Assembly: GCA_037176845.1 (NCBI GenBank)
Contig: JAYKXP010000065.1
Location: 62,001-126,000, forward strand
Direction of reading: 5' to 3'
Source of the DNA: Paramarasmius palmivorus
Taxonomy: Eukaryota; Basidiomycota; Agaricomycetes; Agaricales; Marasmiaceae
DNA: 64,000 nucleotides
Below the pieces are notes generated by a model, which was not told where the DNA came from, did no database searches, and was given only the letters and a program-made list of their open reading frames with translations. How positions within the stretch are numbered: position 1 is the stretch's first letter; the number at the start of each line of letters is the position of its first letter. This document shows positions 1 through 12,330 of the stretch, piece by piece. A program made the position numbers and the translations under genes.

Positions 1-1153
1 AAGAAGCCATGAACTGGTTGAAAGCCGAACGAACGATGCTAGTTGGAATCGATGTGACACACTGCGGCCCGGGAAGTAAAGAAGGTGCACCATCTATCGC
101 GGCGGTAGTAGCGAATGTGGACGACACGTTTGTGCAGTACCCAGCGAGTTTGGAGATTCAACAGACGCATGAAATCCGAGAAGTGAGTCCTTTACGCGTA
201 ATTATCGGATGGCGTGTTCTGACGGTTAACCCAACGCAGATGGTCATCGAACTGGAGAAAATGATGGTCGAGCGTCTTCAAGCGTATAAATTTAGGACTG
301 GCAACTTACCTGAGAGGGTCTTCATCTTTCGTGACGGTGTCTCTGAGGTAAGCGGACAGTTCATGTCGCCAGTCCTCAAGTTTTGATAACAAGGCTACCT
401 TAGGATCAATATGATCAAGTTGTTCTCTGTGAAGAGCTACCGCGAATTCTCCACGCCTTCAAAAGATTCAAAACCAAGGATCGGAAACAACCATATCGAC
501 CTCGGCTGTCGATTGTCATTTGTGTGAAACAACATCATACAAGGTGCGCTCCTTCACATTTGGGATCGAGAACGGATGTTCAGCTTGTACTAGGTTTTAT
601 CCGATCCAGGCTGAGGATGCCGATACGACTATGAACACCCGACCAGGAATCGTGGTCGATAAAGGCGTTACAGGCGTTACAGGCGTGTAAGCCCTGTTCA
701 TATCTCCCATCGTTACCTTTAGCTGACACGCACTTTCCAGGTTTGACTTTGATTTCTACCTTCAAGCCCACGCTGGTCTTCAAGGCAGTGTCAAATCCAC
801 ACACTACGTCGTTATATACGACGAAAACCGCTTCGCAGCCGACGAGATCCAGCAGGGGATCAACAACAACAGTTACTTGTATGCCAGAGCAACGAGAGCT
901 GTCAGCTTGATCCCGCCTGCCTACTACGCTGGCCAAGCCAGCAAGAGAGGGAGATATTATCTGAATGACTTCTTGACTGGAGAAGACCCACAGAAGGAAA
1001 AGGTTGAGAAGGCAGCCAAGGAAAAGGTATTCGAGGATGCGAAGAAGGCTTGGGGGGGAGGGGTATGTTCATCATTCCGCTTGCGAGGCTCGTGTTAATG
1101 AGTTCATTTCCCAGGTTCACCCCGATATGAGGGATACGATGTTTTACATTTAG
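1..1153 (+). CDS. Argonaute (Piwi domain), 3' part only
   Basis: C-terminal Piwi domain of a eukaryotic Argonaute, the small-RNA-guided effector of RNA silencing; the 5' part lies outside the window. Seen: 'LVGIDVTH' near residue 11, 'ERVFIFRDGVSE', 'RPRLSIVIC', 'DENRFAADEIQQG' and 'RATRAVSLIPPAYYA', all in Piwi order. Predicted exons: 1-182, 240-347, 404-543, 594-686, 741-1062 and 1115-1153, the last ending in MFYI-stop as in family C-termini. The first intron (183-239) is 57 nt, a multiple of three and stop-free, so it can be mistaken for coding. The two catalytic Asp positions (DVTH, RDG) are present. The position after PPAYYA, usually Asp or His in slicers, is Gly. A 9-nt direct repeat (ggcgttaca twice) ends exon 3. 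No frame break is seen. Confidence 0.93.
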
Positions 1154-1332
1154 CTGCTCCAGTTGTGTTGTTGGATTTATTATATCTGTTGTACCCTTAA
1201 TGTTGTATCTGTCTGCACTGATCGTCGCTGTATTAACATTTGTAGATACATAGCCTATCGTGTATAAGTAGACATTGTATACGTAGCGACTGCTAATCGT
1301 TACTGGACTTGCACCATGAAAGACTAAGAACA

Positions 1333-3628
1333 TCAGATGTGAAAAGGCAGGCGCCCAATCGACGAAGATTCACCGATCTGCCTCCAGGCCCGGAGCAACT
1401 CTTCATCCTCCATACTCATGATCAGAGGCTGCTGGCTCCCCGACTCGAATATCGCAGGTCCTGCGGTGGGATTTTCGAACGGAGTACCAATAATTGGACA
1501 CCAAGTGCCCGGTTTCGGGAGTGTACCGTTGACGAAATACTCTCGAACGATACGAGCAGTACAGAGAGACGGCGCTGCTAGGGAAGAATGCTAATACAGG
1601 CGAGGTTTAGCCAGCGTAAAGGAAATGTATCTGTACCTACACCAGCCGAGTCTTGAGATAACACCATAGAACCAGGGAAGCTTTTTGATACTTCGTGGGC
1701 ACTAAATATGCTCTGTTAGATGACCCTGGTTCCAAGACCAATAAGCACGCGTGTACTGACGCATGGAGAGGTGTGACAGGATCTAGGGGACTGTAAGTTC
1801 AGGGTGATGCAGCGAATCTTTAAATGATGCGTACCAGCAGCATTACCAATGAGCAAGATAGGATGACTTGTATTCCCAGAAATCGGTCCTGGGCACTGCC
1901 AGTCAGTACTCACGCTATTAAACTCGGAGTGTAATATTTACCTCTAAAGAAATTCTTTGGGATCTTTGGCCAAGAGCTGACATGCAAATTCATTGAGAGT
2001 TTGAGAAGCTAGGGGCCCCAAACACTCACCTACAATCAATCCTCATTCCAGTCCACAAACTACCCCATTCAGAAATCTCGATCGCCTCCAAGTAATGTTT
2101 CTCGGCGTCTTCCAAATCAGGCGGCACAAAGTCAGAATCATTGCAAGTTATAGCTGTCACCGCTTCCGCAACAACATCGAAAGCATGCTCCAGTGGATCA
2201 CAAGAACACACGAAAGGACGCTGCTCTAACATCTGGTACAATGCAGTCCCATTCCCCGCCTCAAGGTCGGCTAGACCAGCCGCTAGCCTGGCCCACCTAG
2301 CAAAGGGAGAGTATAGAGAACTGAAGATGGTTAGACGTAGTCGGGCATAGTCGACGAGACCATAAGAGACGGAAGTGTGCACGGGAATTGGGACACGGAT
2401 GATGGATGTATAGAGGTTGCGAAGTCTTTCAGCGATCAACGAAGGTGAGGGTTCGTAGAAGGAGCATTTTGTGGGACCTGCATTGTAGCAGTCTTGGAAG
2501 AACCACTTGAGAGTATCGTCGGTGTTGATGAGATCATATTTCCAGTTAGCTAAGAATCACAAATAAGATGTTTTGGGATATATCCAGAGGGCAGCACACT
2601 TTACCTAGGTCATTGTCTTTCTCGACATCAACGACTCCGTCAATGACCATTCGATGTACTTTGTCCTGAGAGAAATGAAAGCATAAGCAAAGCATAAGGG
2701 AAGAGATATTGAATCGTGATCGTACCGGGAACAGAGCAGCGAAAGTCGACCCGAGCGTTGTGCCGTACCTGTCAGGAGTCAAAACATGACCTTGCCTACT
2801 GACGACAATTAGACTCACGAGAAACCCCAAAACGATAAGTTTTTCCTCCCATACGCCTCCGTGATGGTTAAAATATCGCGTACCGTATGGTCAGTTTGAA
2901 TATGCGGCAAGACATCAAGAGCACGTTCCGCAGCGAGTTGACCATTTATTTGTGAACGAGCCCATGCAGTTGCAACATCCTCCGATGAACGATTGAGTTC
3001 TCTGACGGGAGTGGACGTCCATAATTCTCGTTCGGCCCGGGATTGGTACCATGATACTCGAGGAGTTGAACGAGCTATGCCTAGGAAAATTGTCAGAGTG
3101 TATGAGACACGCGAAATAATGGATGCACCTCTTGGATCAAATCCAACAATGTCAAATTGAGGTCCAAGTACTTTTGCGAAGTTCTTACCGCTCCCCAGTA
3201 CCATATTGACACCACTGGCTCCTGGTCCGCCAGGATTGAAGAGAGTCGGACCAAGATATTCTGGGCTTTCCTTAGAGATGTTGGCCTTGAGACGAATAAG
3301 AGCTATAGCGGCAGGCTTTCCCTCTGGGTCGGAGTAATTGAGGGGAACTTGAAGACGAGCGCACTCGAAACCGTCACGAGGGTCGTAGCAATCGACCCAT
3401 GTCAGTGCTTTTGTGGGTTTTATCTTGCAAAAATCAATTAGCGAGGACCCAGAATAACAAGAATATAGCACTCACAGACGCCCACGACGATTCAGTCCAT
3501 CCTAGCTCTATACTCCCTCTCAGTAGCTGCCAATTCCCATTCCTAAGATATCCCGACAACCTTCCTCCTCCAAAGCACACGAGTAAACTGGCTGCCACAA
3601 GGTATGTTCCACTGGTATTACGACCCAT
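1333..3628 (-). CDS. TAP-like alpha/beta hydrolase (peptidase S33 type), copy A
   Basis: Probable membrane-anchored or secreted alpha/beta hydrolase of the tripeptidyl-aminopeptidase-like group. Start ATG at 3628; residues 8-28 form a hydrophobic anchor. Exons in order carry 'WVDCYDPRDGFECARLQVPL', 'GPTLFNPGGPGASG' (oxyanion region), 'FDIVGFDPRG', the nucleophile elbow GFSYGT split by an intron near 2820, then a long helical lid. The Asp loop 'GNAADPVTPLHA' is assembled across an intron near 1790-1840. The His is in 'SQDSAGHCS' near 1630. The stop is at 1333 after 'IGRLPFHI'. Ser, Asp and His are all present, so it looks active. Copy B lies directly upstream in the same orientation with the same intron pattern, showing tandem duplication. 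Substrate unknown. Confidence 0.85.
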
Positions 3629-4069
3629 GGTGGGCTATGAGAGATTGGAGCGGGAGCAAGTATTGTGTTTTCAGTCGTAAAAAGGGTATCATCAGACTGA
3701 TGCGCCGAAGCTATGGAATGAATGGCTGAGAATGCTGTTGCGTGAGGAAATACAGTAGATCGGAGATCATATAACCTTTAACATCCTGGAGCTACAGCCA
3801 TGTGCCCGATGATAACGACGGTACCTCATAACGAGTGTCGTGAAGGCAAGAGACGCGTTCCACGTCGGACCCAGCGAGAAAACGGTTTAGCGCTGGTGCA
3901 CGTGTCGGGCGCTAGATATCTCAGGGCTTTCAACGCCTCGGAGAGTTTGAGAGGGATGACTTGGTTGCATGGGATTCCCTCCTTTCATGTCTACTTATAT
4001 ACTTGTTTGTTGTAGGTGCACATCAAGACGCTACCCAAATGACGTATATTCAGAGATCAACTGGATGTA
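3629..4069. other. Intergenic between hydrolase copies A and B
   Basis: Holds the putative promoter of copy A and the 3' flank of copy B. Short reading frames on the plus strand have no recognisable protein character. No repeat seen. Confidence 0.5.
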
Positions 4070-6391
4070 TTAAATGTGAAGAGGGAGTCGTCTAACCGAC
4101 GACGGTTCGCTGATCTGCCTCCAGGCGTGAAGCAACTCTTCCTCCTCCGGGGTCATGATCAGAGGCTGTTGCTTCCCCGACTCGTAGATCATAGATGAAG
4201 CGGTAGAATTATCAAACGGCGTACCAATAATAGGACACCAAGTACCAGGTTCGGGAAGAGTACCGTTTATGAAGTACTCTCGAATGATGCGAGCGGTGCA
4301 CAGTGACGGTGCAGCTACGGAACAATGCTATGATCAATGAAGGTTAGCCTGAGAAACCAGATGAAGAATCGTCACTGACCCCAGCAGAATCTTGAGATAA
4401 TACCACGGATCCGGGGAAGCCTTTCGAAACTACGTGTGCGCTGGTTGATGTATTGTTAGTTGATAGTAGAATAGGTGGGTACGTACTCACGCGTGAAGAG
4501 GTGTTACAGGGTCTAAGAGGGGAGAACATGAGTTAAAAAATGGAGGTCATCTCTGGAACGACACATACCCGCAGTGTTACCAATGAGCAAGATGGGATAA
4601 CTCGTGTTTCCCGCAATTGGTCCTGAAAGTGGAATGCATGAGTTTATACTATCTATGCGCAAAGCAAAACGGCAAAACGCTTACCTCTGAAGAACGTCTT
4701 CGGGATTCTAGGCCAGGCACTAACACGCGTGTTAATCAAGTATTCACAGATCCAAAGCCCCAAAACAACCTACCCACACTCCGTCCTCAACCCAGCCCAC
4801 AAGCTTCCCCACTCTGACACCTCAATTGTTTCCCTGTAATGCTTCTCAGCTTCTTCCAACCCTGAAGGCACGACATCGCCATCGTTACAGGCAATTGTCG
4901 TCTGTGCCTCGCCAACACTATCAAACGCATGTTCCAGAGGATCGCACGAACACGAGAACGGGTCTTCTTCCAGCATTTGATACAGCACCGTTCCATTCCT
5001 TGCCTCGAGATTGGCCAAACCGGTTGCCAAGGTCGCCCATTTAGCAAAGGGCGAGTATAAGGCGTTGAAGATAGTTTGTCGGAGGCGGGCGTAATCAATG
5101 ATGCCATAAGAAATGGATGTTCGTACGGGAACTGGAGCGCGGATAATGGATGCGTAGAGGTTGTTGAGCCTCTCAGCGATAGCATCGGTTGAAGATTCGT
5201 AAAATGGGCATTTTTGGGAACCTGCGTTGAGACAGTCTTTGAAGAACCACTTGAGAGTATCGTCTGTGTTGAGGAGGTTGGTTTTCCAATTAGCTAAGGG
5301 ACACGAATTAGATACTTCACACGACACGAAGAAGGTATAGACAAACCAGTATAATAGTCATTGGGAACATCGACTACTCCATCGATGACGAGTCTATCCA
5401 CTTTGTCCTGGGAAGGTAGCGATGAGTATAATACCAGAGCCCAGTAGCAGCAGTCGTACCGGAAACATTGCAGCAAAGGTTGAACCAAGAACCGTGCCGT
5501 ATCTTCCGAAAGACTTCAGGATTTCAGGGTGCATCTAACTAACACCGGACTTACGAAAAACCCCAATACAAGATCTTTTCCCTTTCATGCGCCTCCGTGA
5601 TGGTCAGCATATCGTGCGCCGTATGATCAGTCTGAATATGAGGCAAAACCTCCATCCCACGCTCTGCAGCAAGTTGACCAGTGATCTGTGTACGAGCCCA
5701 AGAACTGGCGACATCGTCCGATGAATGATTGAGTTCTCTGACTGAAGAACGACTCCATAATTGACGTTCTGCACGTGATTCATACCACGATGCGCGGGGC
5801 GTTGAACGGGCTATGCCTACAATACAAGAACAGAGAGGAATGTTAGACTGAGATACACGAGAAAGACCGACACCGCACCTCGAGGATCAAATCCGACAAT
5901 GTCAAACCGAGGTCCAACGACCGCTCTCAGTTGCTTGCCTCTCCTGCGTATTAGATCTACACCGCTGCCGCCCGGTCCACCTGGATTGAAAAGAATCGGA
6001 CCCAGATACTCCGCAGCATCGCTCGAGACATTGGCCTTCTGACGAATTAAAGCTATCGCAGCTGATTTTCCTTCGGGGTCGGAGTAATTGAGAGGAACTT
6101 GCAAACGACCACACTCGAAGCCATCCTCCGGGTCGTAACAATCGACCCATGCTAGCTTTTTCGAGGGCTTTATCTTGAATTCATAAAGAAAGTACAGTTA
6201 GTCGAAACCTAAAACGATAGAAATTCAACACTCACAGATGCCCAAGACGATTCTGCCCATCCCAATTCAACAGCATTCCTAAACAGCAGCAGTGACGCGT
6301 CCTCCTTATGATACTTCCTCAACACCGCTCCGCCGAGGCAGACGAGTAAACCGGCTGCAATGAAGTAGAATCCTTTTGTCCTTCTGTTCAT
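4070..6391 (-). CDS. TAP-like alpha/beta hydrolase (peptidase S33 type), copy B
   Basis: Tandem paralogue of copy A. Start ATG at 6391 followed by a hydrophobic N-terminal segment (about residues 8-22). Exons give 'KLAWVDCYDPEDGFECGRLQ', 'GPILFNPGGPGGSG', 'FDIVGFDPRG', the GFS-YGT nucleophile elbow across the intron near 5520-5560, the lid region with 'NWKTNLLNTDDTLKWFFKDC', and near the end 'VLSQDSAGHCS' with the active-site His. The stop at 4070 follows 'RRLPLHI'. Lid and C-terminal exons align with copy A almost codon for codon and differ mainly by substitutions. Both copies end with an acidic 'EEELL' stretch before the last helix. Probable extracellular or vacuolar hydrolase; the specific peptide or ester substrate cannot be told. 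Confidence 0.84.
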
Positions 6392-7106
6392 CCTGGGTGA
6401 CGATTTTCACAGAGGTGGGTAACGCGTTCCTGCTATAAATACTATCGGGGCCTGGGGATCAGATGACTGTAAAGTGAATCTGACGTCTGACCCCAACTCA
6501 GACTGTGATGGTAACATGGTTGCCTATTGGCGGTGAAGAATTCCCGAACGCGAGGTTCGTGTTGGAGTGCTCTCACGGTCGTATTTACACCGTTCAACTT
6601 CTTAGTATCATTTTTCACTGCAATTACCAACTCCTTTTATCTATTGCTCGTCAAATCAACGTCAAATTAATATACTCTCTGTTAGAAAACCGGAGACGGG
6701 AGATGCAAATGGGGAGTACTAGGATCAAGAGCAACATGAGTATCCCCACATTGGCCACATAGGTCCCAATTTGGTGTAGAGGAAGTGTTCTGAACGGCAG
6801 ACGAGAAGGGATGGTTGAGAAACAAGCCCGATTGTACATTTCCAAAGATGCATTGCGGCGGATACTGGTATTCCCAGATGACTGGGAGTTGTAATCGAGA
6901 CTGCAGACCAACATTGTTCTGTGCTAATTCGGAGCTGGGCCCCTACCTTATCAGGCAGCAACGGCGGATGCGATTTCACACGGCGATCATCTGGCGCAGG
7001 TGTGCAGGTGAACTTGAAGCAGAAGCACTGTATCCAATTTCTAAATGTCAATCAAAATCATGATAAATACGAGTCGAAGATCCTGACTAGTTGTCTAGCC
7101 TGCATT
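6392..7106. other. Intergenic, no supported gene
   Basis: Promoter side of hydrolase B and 3' flank of the secreted-protein locus. Overlapping small frames on both strands (for example 6651-6914 minus, with a leucine-rich hydrophobic stretch) show no recognised motif and no convincing splice-linked partner exon. Confidence 0.4.
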
Positions 7107-7742
7107 CTACTGGAGAGCAAGAGGAATCGTCGTCAAAATGTATCCCTATCGAAGAGTGCGTTGAGTTTCCACAATCAAGGAAACCACCTTCTAAATCAGA
7201 CATACCGCGACAGTTTGACTATTGCCACTGGCACACGAATCTCGCTCAACAACCGCAAGGTATATCTTCCTATCACTAGACCCTCCATCGTTCAGAAAAG
7301 GGAAGGTAAGGTTCTTTGGGAGCGGATGCGTTGCTGGCTCGGTTGGGAGGCCCGCTACACGTAACGTTCGTCAATACTCAGTTCTTGAGCATAGTAGCAG
7401 GCTGGCAGATACATACGCAAGTTGATCCTGGTAAAATCCCCAAAGAGATAACTATACGCCCCTTCGAGGAACACTCCATCATTCGTCACGTTGGCCCATA
7501 CTGGTTCGTAGTCCGTCAACCATAGTCATGGGAGTATATGCCAAGTGGCACCAGTTGTATGGTATGTAGTTGAAGTCGAAGGTTTCACCAGGAGTTACAA
7601 CTGAGAGCGCAGTTGGGCTGGTTATGGTTCCATGCCAGGTTGATCGATCTTGTCTTGCTTCGAGACTAGAACGCCTCGGAGAGGCAGTAGAGGTGGTGGA
7701 GAAGGCAACGAGAAAGGGCAGGACAGAGACGTGAAGGCGCAT
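7107..7742 (-). pseudogene. Small secreted protein, frameshifted
   Basis: Fungal small secreted protein of unknown function. Start ATG at 7742 gives a signal peptide (residues 1-20, hydrophobic core 'VSVLPFLVAF') and a Lys/Arg-type pro-site 'EARQ'. The mature part begins 'TWHGTITSPTALSVVTPGE'. The first frame runs to about 7525, where the expected 'T.WLTDYEP' continues only after a shift of frame (a 2-nt loss fits). The protein then resumes as 'VWANVTNDGVFLEGAYSYLF', an intron of about 70 nt, 'PKNLTFPFLNDGG' and 'YLAVVERDSCASGN', then a last short exon and stop at 7107. The other frame signals and splice sites are preserved, so the break is recent or a sequencing error. The family pattern (about 190 residues, NWCH and YLAVVE motifs) is recalled from agaric genomes; the function is unknown. 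Confidence 0.6.
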
Positions 7743-8391
7743 TTCAAGTCCTGCCTGCAACCTGGTAGCATCCCGCTTTATATTCTCAGGTACTATCATG
7801 CTTGGGTTGCTGAACCTGCTACGCGTCTTGATCATTCCCAGAGAATCGTGTTGTCCTGAAACGACGGTGATGCTGGTATATATAAGAACGATGGATATTG
7901 CCCGAAGTTGATGCCCACCTGTGAATAAACAGGATCATTATCATGTTTTGGTTTTCAGGGGAGCGCGATAAGACAAATACGGCACTCACGAATTCACTCC
8001 CAAGTCCCAATCTCCCGTCATTATCTTTGTTACATTGAATGCAGCGATAAGAGCGAAATGAGAGCGGGAGCTTGGATTCGTGGTGGTTGATGAGAAAAAT
8101 GGTGCCCACGGCCCGTGCCCGTGAGAAACGCTTTAGACGAGGATCTCGCTAGCAGTCACTAGCAGCCTGACTTTGTAGTTCCCTCAAGCTTCTCCTTCTC
8201 CTTGCACATGCTCTCGGCGCATCCTCATGCCACATCCGTATCGATTCGACACATATTTCAGCCGAATGATGCGACTTCAAAGGTATATCATTGACCCTTG
8301 TGTTGCGAGCGAATTGCGAATCTGACCTAATTATTCGCAGCCAAACCAGGCCCTCTATCGAGGACCTTGAACCATACCTCGACTATCGATA
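7743..8391. other. Divergent intergenic region
   Basis: Lies head to head between the secreted-protein locus (minus) and the flavin monooxygenase (plus), so probably holds both promoters. A CT-rich stretch and possible 5' UTR occur at 8160-8390. No conserved frame seen. Confidence 0.4.
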
Positions 8392-10884
8392 ATGTCCGGA
8401 TTCTCTCTACCTACTTTGGACCATCTAGGTGTCCAAATTCCCCTTAATATCGACGCAAAATACATAGCAACCGAATGGTTCACCTCGTTCGCTACACATG
8501 CTTCGTCCGGAAACGTAGACGAGATTCTCAACCTCTTTTACGACGAATCGTACTGGCGAGATATCCTAGCTCTCACTTGGGATTTCCGTACTTTCATCGG
8601 CGCGTCGAAGATCAAACAATTCCTGCACGATAGACTGGCTACATCCAAATTGCATAATTTCAACCTTCGTGAAGATTCTAACCTGGTTTTCCAACGCCCA
8701 TTCCCCGACTTCGCTTGGATACAGTTTACGTTCGACTTTCAAGTTGGATCCGTAGGCGACGCTCTGGGTATCGGACGTCTCATTCCTCAATCGAACGGAT
8801 CCTGGAAATGCTATTGCATGTTCACGCATCTAGAAGGACTACAAAACTTTCCGGAGCGCATTGGGGCACATCGTAAATCAGATCCCAACCATGGTCATTG
8901 GACAGCACAACGCGCCGAAGAACTCGCATTCGAGGATAGCGAGCCGACGGTCCTTATCATTGGTGCTGGGCAGAATGGATTACAGGCTGCCGCGAGGTTG
9001 AAGATGCTCGGGGTTGAGAATCTGGTTGTGGAAAAGAACGCTCGGATAGGAGATAATTGGAGGGGTAGATATGAAGGATTATGTTTGCATGGTCCCTGTT
9101 GTAAGTTGTGTCTGTTCCTGGAGCTTTTCGAGATTTAATATAGCCTCGCACAGGGGTTGACCATTTCGCATATCTGCCGTACGTCTCTCTTGTCTACTGT
9201 AACTCAGCTCAACGCGTTGGAACTGACCATCATAGATTTCCGGCAACGTGGCCTAGATATAGCCCGGCATCAAAGGTACGGTTTTACACACGACCCTCAT
9301 ACCTCATCTCATACCCATATTAGCTCGCGAACTGGCTAGAATCCTATGCCGACGCCTTGGATCTCAGTGTTTGGACTTCAGCGAGCGTTGATTCGGCTGT
9401 GCAAGATACGACCACGAAGGCATGGACCGTTACCATACAACGGACAGACGGAACCCTTCGAGTGTTCAAGAACGTCAAACATCTAGTTTTCGCGACTGGA
9501 CTGTCTGGGGGTGAAATCAATATGCCTCATTATCCTGGTATGGTCAGTTGGATTTGGATTTGCCTTCAAATCACCATAGCCGCTCACTGTACCCGTTATA
9601 ATAGGACACCTTCCGGGGCGAGGTTCTGCATTCGACAAGTTTCGTTCGTGCATCCAAATTCACTGGGAAGAAGGTGGTGGTAATTGGATCGGGTACCTCT
9701 GGTACGTGCCTGGCGTTGTATGTACGTTTGTGTTCTCATCCATAGTCTTCAGCGCATGATGTCGCATGGCTCTGTGCTCTTGATGGGATAGGTACGCAGC
9801 TATCTTTTCAACTTGTTTGTTGATGTGAACTAAGACGGTTTACAGAGGTTACCATGTATCAGAAAAGTTCAACATTCATTATGACACCCAAAAATGGTTG
9901 GGATGTCCTATTGAAAGGTAAGCAAACTATCACCTCCAACTCCAGCTCATATTCTCACTTCATCTCGGCGTACAAAGGATCGTACTGGGAAGGCTCGCCT
10001 CCACCTGACGTATCCGACCGTCTCTCAGCGTCTTTGCCATGGTTTTTGAAAGCTAGCGGCTTGTCTCAGAGGTACAGAGATGTTATTGCCGAACTCGATA
10101 GGTCAGTCGAGCTGTCGTCATAACTTTCTCTCCTAACATCGCAGAGTTAGAGATCTTCTCGAAGGCCTTCGAGCGCGAGGTTTCAAAACGGATAACGGAT
10201 ATCTAGATGCTGGATACAGTCTCCTGCCGTACAGCAGAGCTGGAGGATATTACCTAGGTACGTGCGTATTCTGATTCCGAATGTTCAGACCTGGTAACAC
10301 GCTTCTCGTAGATGTCGGTGCAAGCCAAATGATCGTTGACGGCAAGATCAAACTGAAGAGCGACTCTTTACTCGACTGTTTTACCGAGCGCACGCTAAGA
10401 TTCAAAGATGGAAGTGAGATATCCGCCGATGTAGTCGTCTTCGCGACTGGGTATGCTCTCCGTAACTCTAGCCTGGTCACCTCGCTGATCCTCGACCCAG
10501 TTTTAGCTCAGACGCACGCAGTATTATTCGAAGCGTTTGTGGTAACGCTGTTGGAGACAGGTGTAAACGGATTTGGGGATTCAACGAGGAAGGCGAGGTT
10601 AATGGTTCTTGGAGGGATTTGGGTGTTCCAGGGTTGTGGTATATGATGGGTACGTTCCTCGATGATGCCCTTTCCCGTCGTCATCCGACGTTCTGAACGC
10701 TTGACTCATAGGAAATCTCCCTTCTGCGCGATTTCATTCCCTCCATCTCGCACTTCGTGAGTTAGGTTATCATGCCACTCATCTGTAGACACTGAGAATC
10801 TGGCTGGCAGAGATCAAAGCAATCGAAGAAGGAGTCTTTGGAGATCGATACCCGAAGAGAGACTTACAATCGGACTTGGTATAA
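8392..10884 (+). CDS. Flavin-containing monooxygenase with N-terminal SnoaL-like domain
   Basis: FAD- and NADPH-dependent class B monooxygenase (YUCCA/FMO-like), cytosolic, substrate unknown. Residues about 20-150 form an NTF2/SnoaL-like domain. Then come the FAD-binding 'VLIIGAGQNGLQAAARL', 'GDNWRGRYEGLCLH', the FMO signature FxGxxxHSxxF as 'FRGEVLHSTSF' (near 9610-9645), and the NADPH-binding 'VVVIGSGTSAHDVA' assembled across the intron at about 9700-9750. 'VFATGY' lies near 10440 and 'GNLPSARFHSLHLAL' near 10712. The last exon reads 'EIKAIEEGVFGDRY' and stops at 10884. At least eight short introns are needed. All cofactor motifs are intact. A decayed partial copy is at 17485-18626. The fusion of a SnoaL-like domain to this FMO type is common in fungi. 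Confidence 0.88.
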
Positions 10885-11025
10885 AACACGGTATAGCGTA
10901 GCATACATATCACATTGACCGTTGATTGAGCATTCATAGGAGGCACATTACTGAACGTTTGCAGAAGTATACAGGTATCTAAGGGCTGGAGCGGTTCAGG
11001 TGAATGGAAACCGAAACTGAACACA

Positions 11026-11893
11026 CTACTGGTGCACACTATGGTTGACCTATACATAATGAGGGCATTATCAGTACGAGATAGACACTGTTGATCGACC
11101 ACTCACCGTGGCAGCACGGCGGTACGGTGCTGTAGACTCAAACGATGGAGCAGTGAAGCCCTTCTCAACAAGTAGCTTCATTCCACGAATCTCTATTGAA
11201 TGGCTATCTTCCACAGTCTTGCTCAAACCCCACCATGAGCTGTGTTCTCTAACCTCTGCGTGTAGTTTGATCGTCATAACCGCACTGTAGAAGTAGCTCT
11301 CGTCACGGTTGATGAAGGGGTATGCAAACACAATCCGGTATTCGCACGAAGATCGAGACGCGCCCTTGGTATAGCTAAACCAGCCTCCATCTCGTCCCAC
11401 CAATCGCAGATCGGAGAATGTGTTATTGACCTTCTCTTTCAATGAATCGATGTTGCTTTGGGATAGATTAACGTCAAGGTATTTCCTCAGAAAATTCACG
11501 AGCTTGTCGCCGAAGGAAGCTTTCCATTCAACCTCGTTACCACGTGTGATGACATCGCTGGTTGCTTTCAGCAATGTGAGCTGAGCATCTGATACAAATT
11601 ATGAACATCTTCAAGGGTTGAATGTCGAAGACGGCAAATTGATAGTCAGACATACCTGGCCTGGCGTCCATGGCCCTTTTGAATCCTTCCCACTCGTAAA
11701 CGTTATTTTCTGTATCGAAAAAATATCCAGCATATTTGTTGACGTGGGCACCAGTCGGTATGAGACTCGTAGGCAGAATCTCAATATCGTCAAAATGGTT
11801 TTGGACAGCTGTGATCGGTGAAGAGGGTGTTTTGAGCCTTTAGACACAGTATTATTGCAGCATTGAAGTACCTGTTACGTCTGATGTAGACAT
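11026..11893 (-). CDS. Cyt/volvatoxin-like candidate, paralogue 1
   Basis: Small protein of about 230 residues in three or four exons. ATG at 11893 starts a tiny exon (MSTSD). The next exon carries 'ILPTSLIPTG' and 'YEWEGFKRAMDARPG' (11660-11830). The main exon 11071-11574 carries 'SFGDKLVNFLRKYL', 'GGWFSYTKGASR' and 'ESYFYSAVMTIKLHAEV', then 'SIEIRGMKLLVEKGF'. An intron probably removes the end of that frame, giving a stop near 11026. Paralogues lie at 13576-14327 and 14733-15528. The order (N-terminal helices, a W..Y.K core, then two amphipathic beta segments ending in KGF) resembles the single-domain Cyt delta-endotoxin/volvatoxin fold. This is a pattern judgement, not a database match; it could be an unrelated agaric-specific family. 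Confidence 0.5.
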
Positions 11894-12190
11894 TGCGGAC
11901 GATAGATTGGTAGTAGCTCACTTGACTGAACCAGGGCCTTGGGCTGCTTGTAATTTATAGTCTAACGAAAAGTGAGCCAGTGACAAGTACACGAGTGCTG
12001 AATGTGAAGTACTGGCAGAGAGGGAGATCTGGAAATCGGTGCTTCATGAAAACAATTATATCCGATCGCCTGCGCATCATCGTAGTTCAAGACTGCGTAT
12101 AGAATCAATGTAGAACAAGGAAGGTGCGCGCCGGCTGAAGGGCAGGGGTAGTTCGATGATTGTGACGAAGTGGCCGGGAGTGAAGCTAGT
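11861..12190 (-). repeat. 5' exon plus promoter of paralogue 1, duplicated unit (proximal copy)
   Basis: This stretch covers the first exon (ATG at 11893) and upstream DNA of the Cyt-like paralogue 1. It is repeated, imperfectly, about 470 nt further upstream at 12331-12700. Matching anchors are the first-exon segment (33 nt, same length, a few substitutions), the sequence around gccagtgacaa (11976 and 12469), and a block ending in the gaagtgaagtga-type motif. Confidence 0.6.
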
Positions 12191-12330
12191 GAAGTGATGA
12201 ATTTGTGTCACCATAAAGAACGACAATGTGCTAACATGAGCAGAATCCCGACCTGGAGTTTTCTAACTAAAGAGGTTTGAATAAGTAGCTATGATTGATT
12301 GTTGTCAGTGAGTTGACGGCCTTTCAACAC

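Noticed and set aside
580..1333. Minus-strand frames over the Argonaute end
   Set aside because: They are shadows of the spliced plus-strand Argonaute exons, which carry the conserved motifs.
1309..1581. Plus-strand frame after the Argonaute gene
   Set aside because: Antisense to the last exon of hydrolase copy A, whose C-terminus matches copy B.
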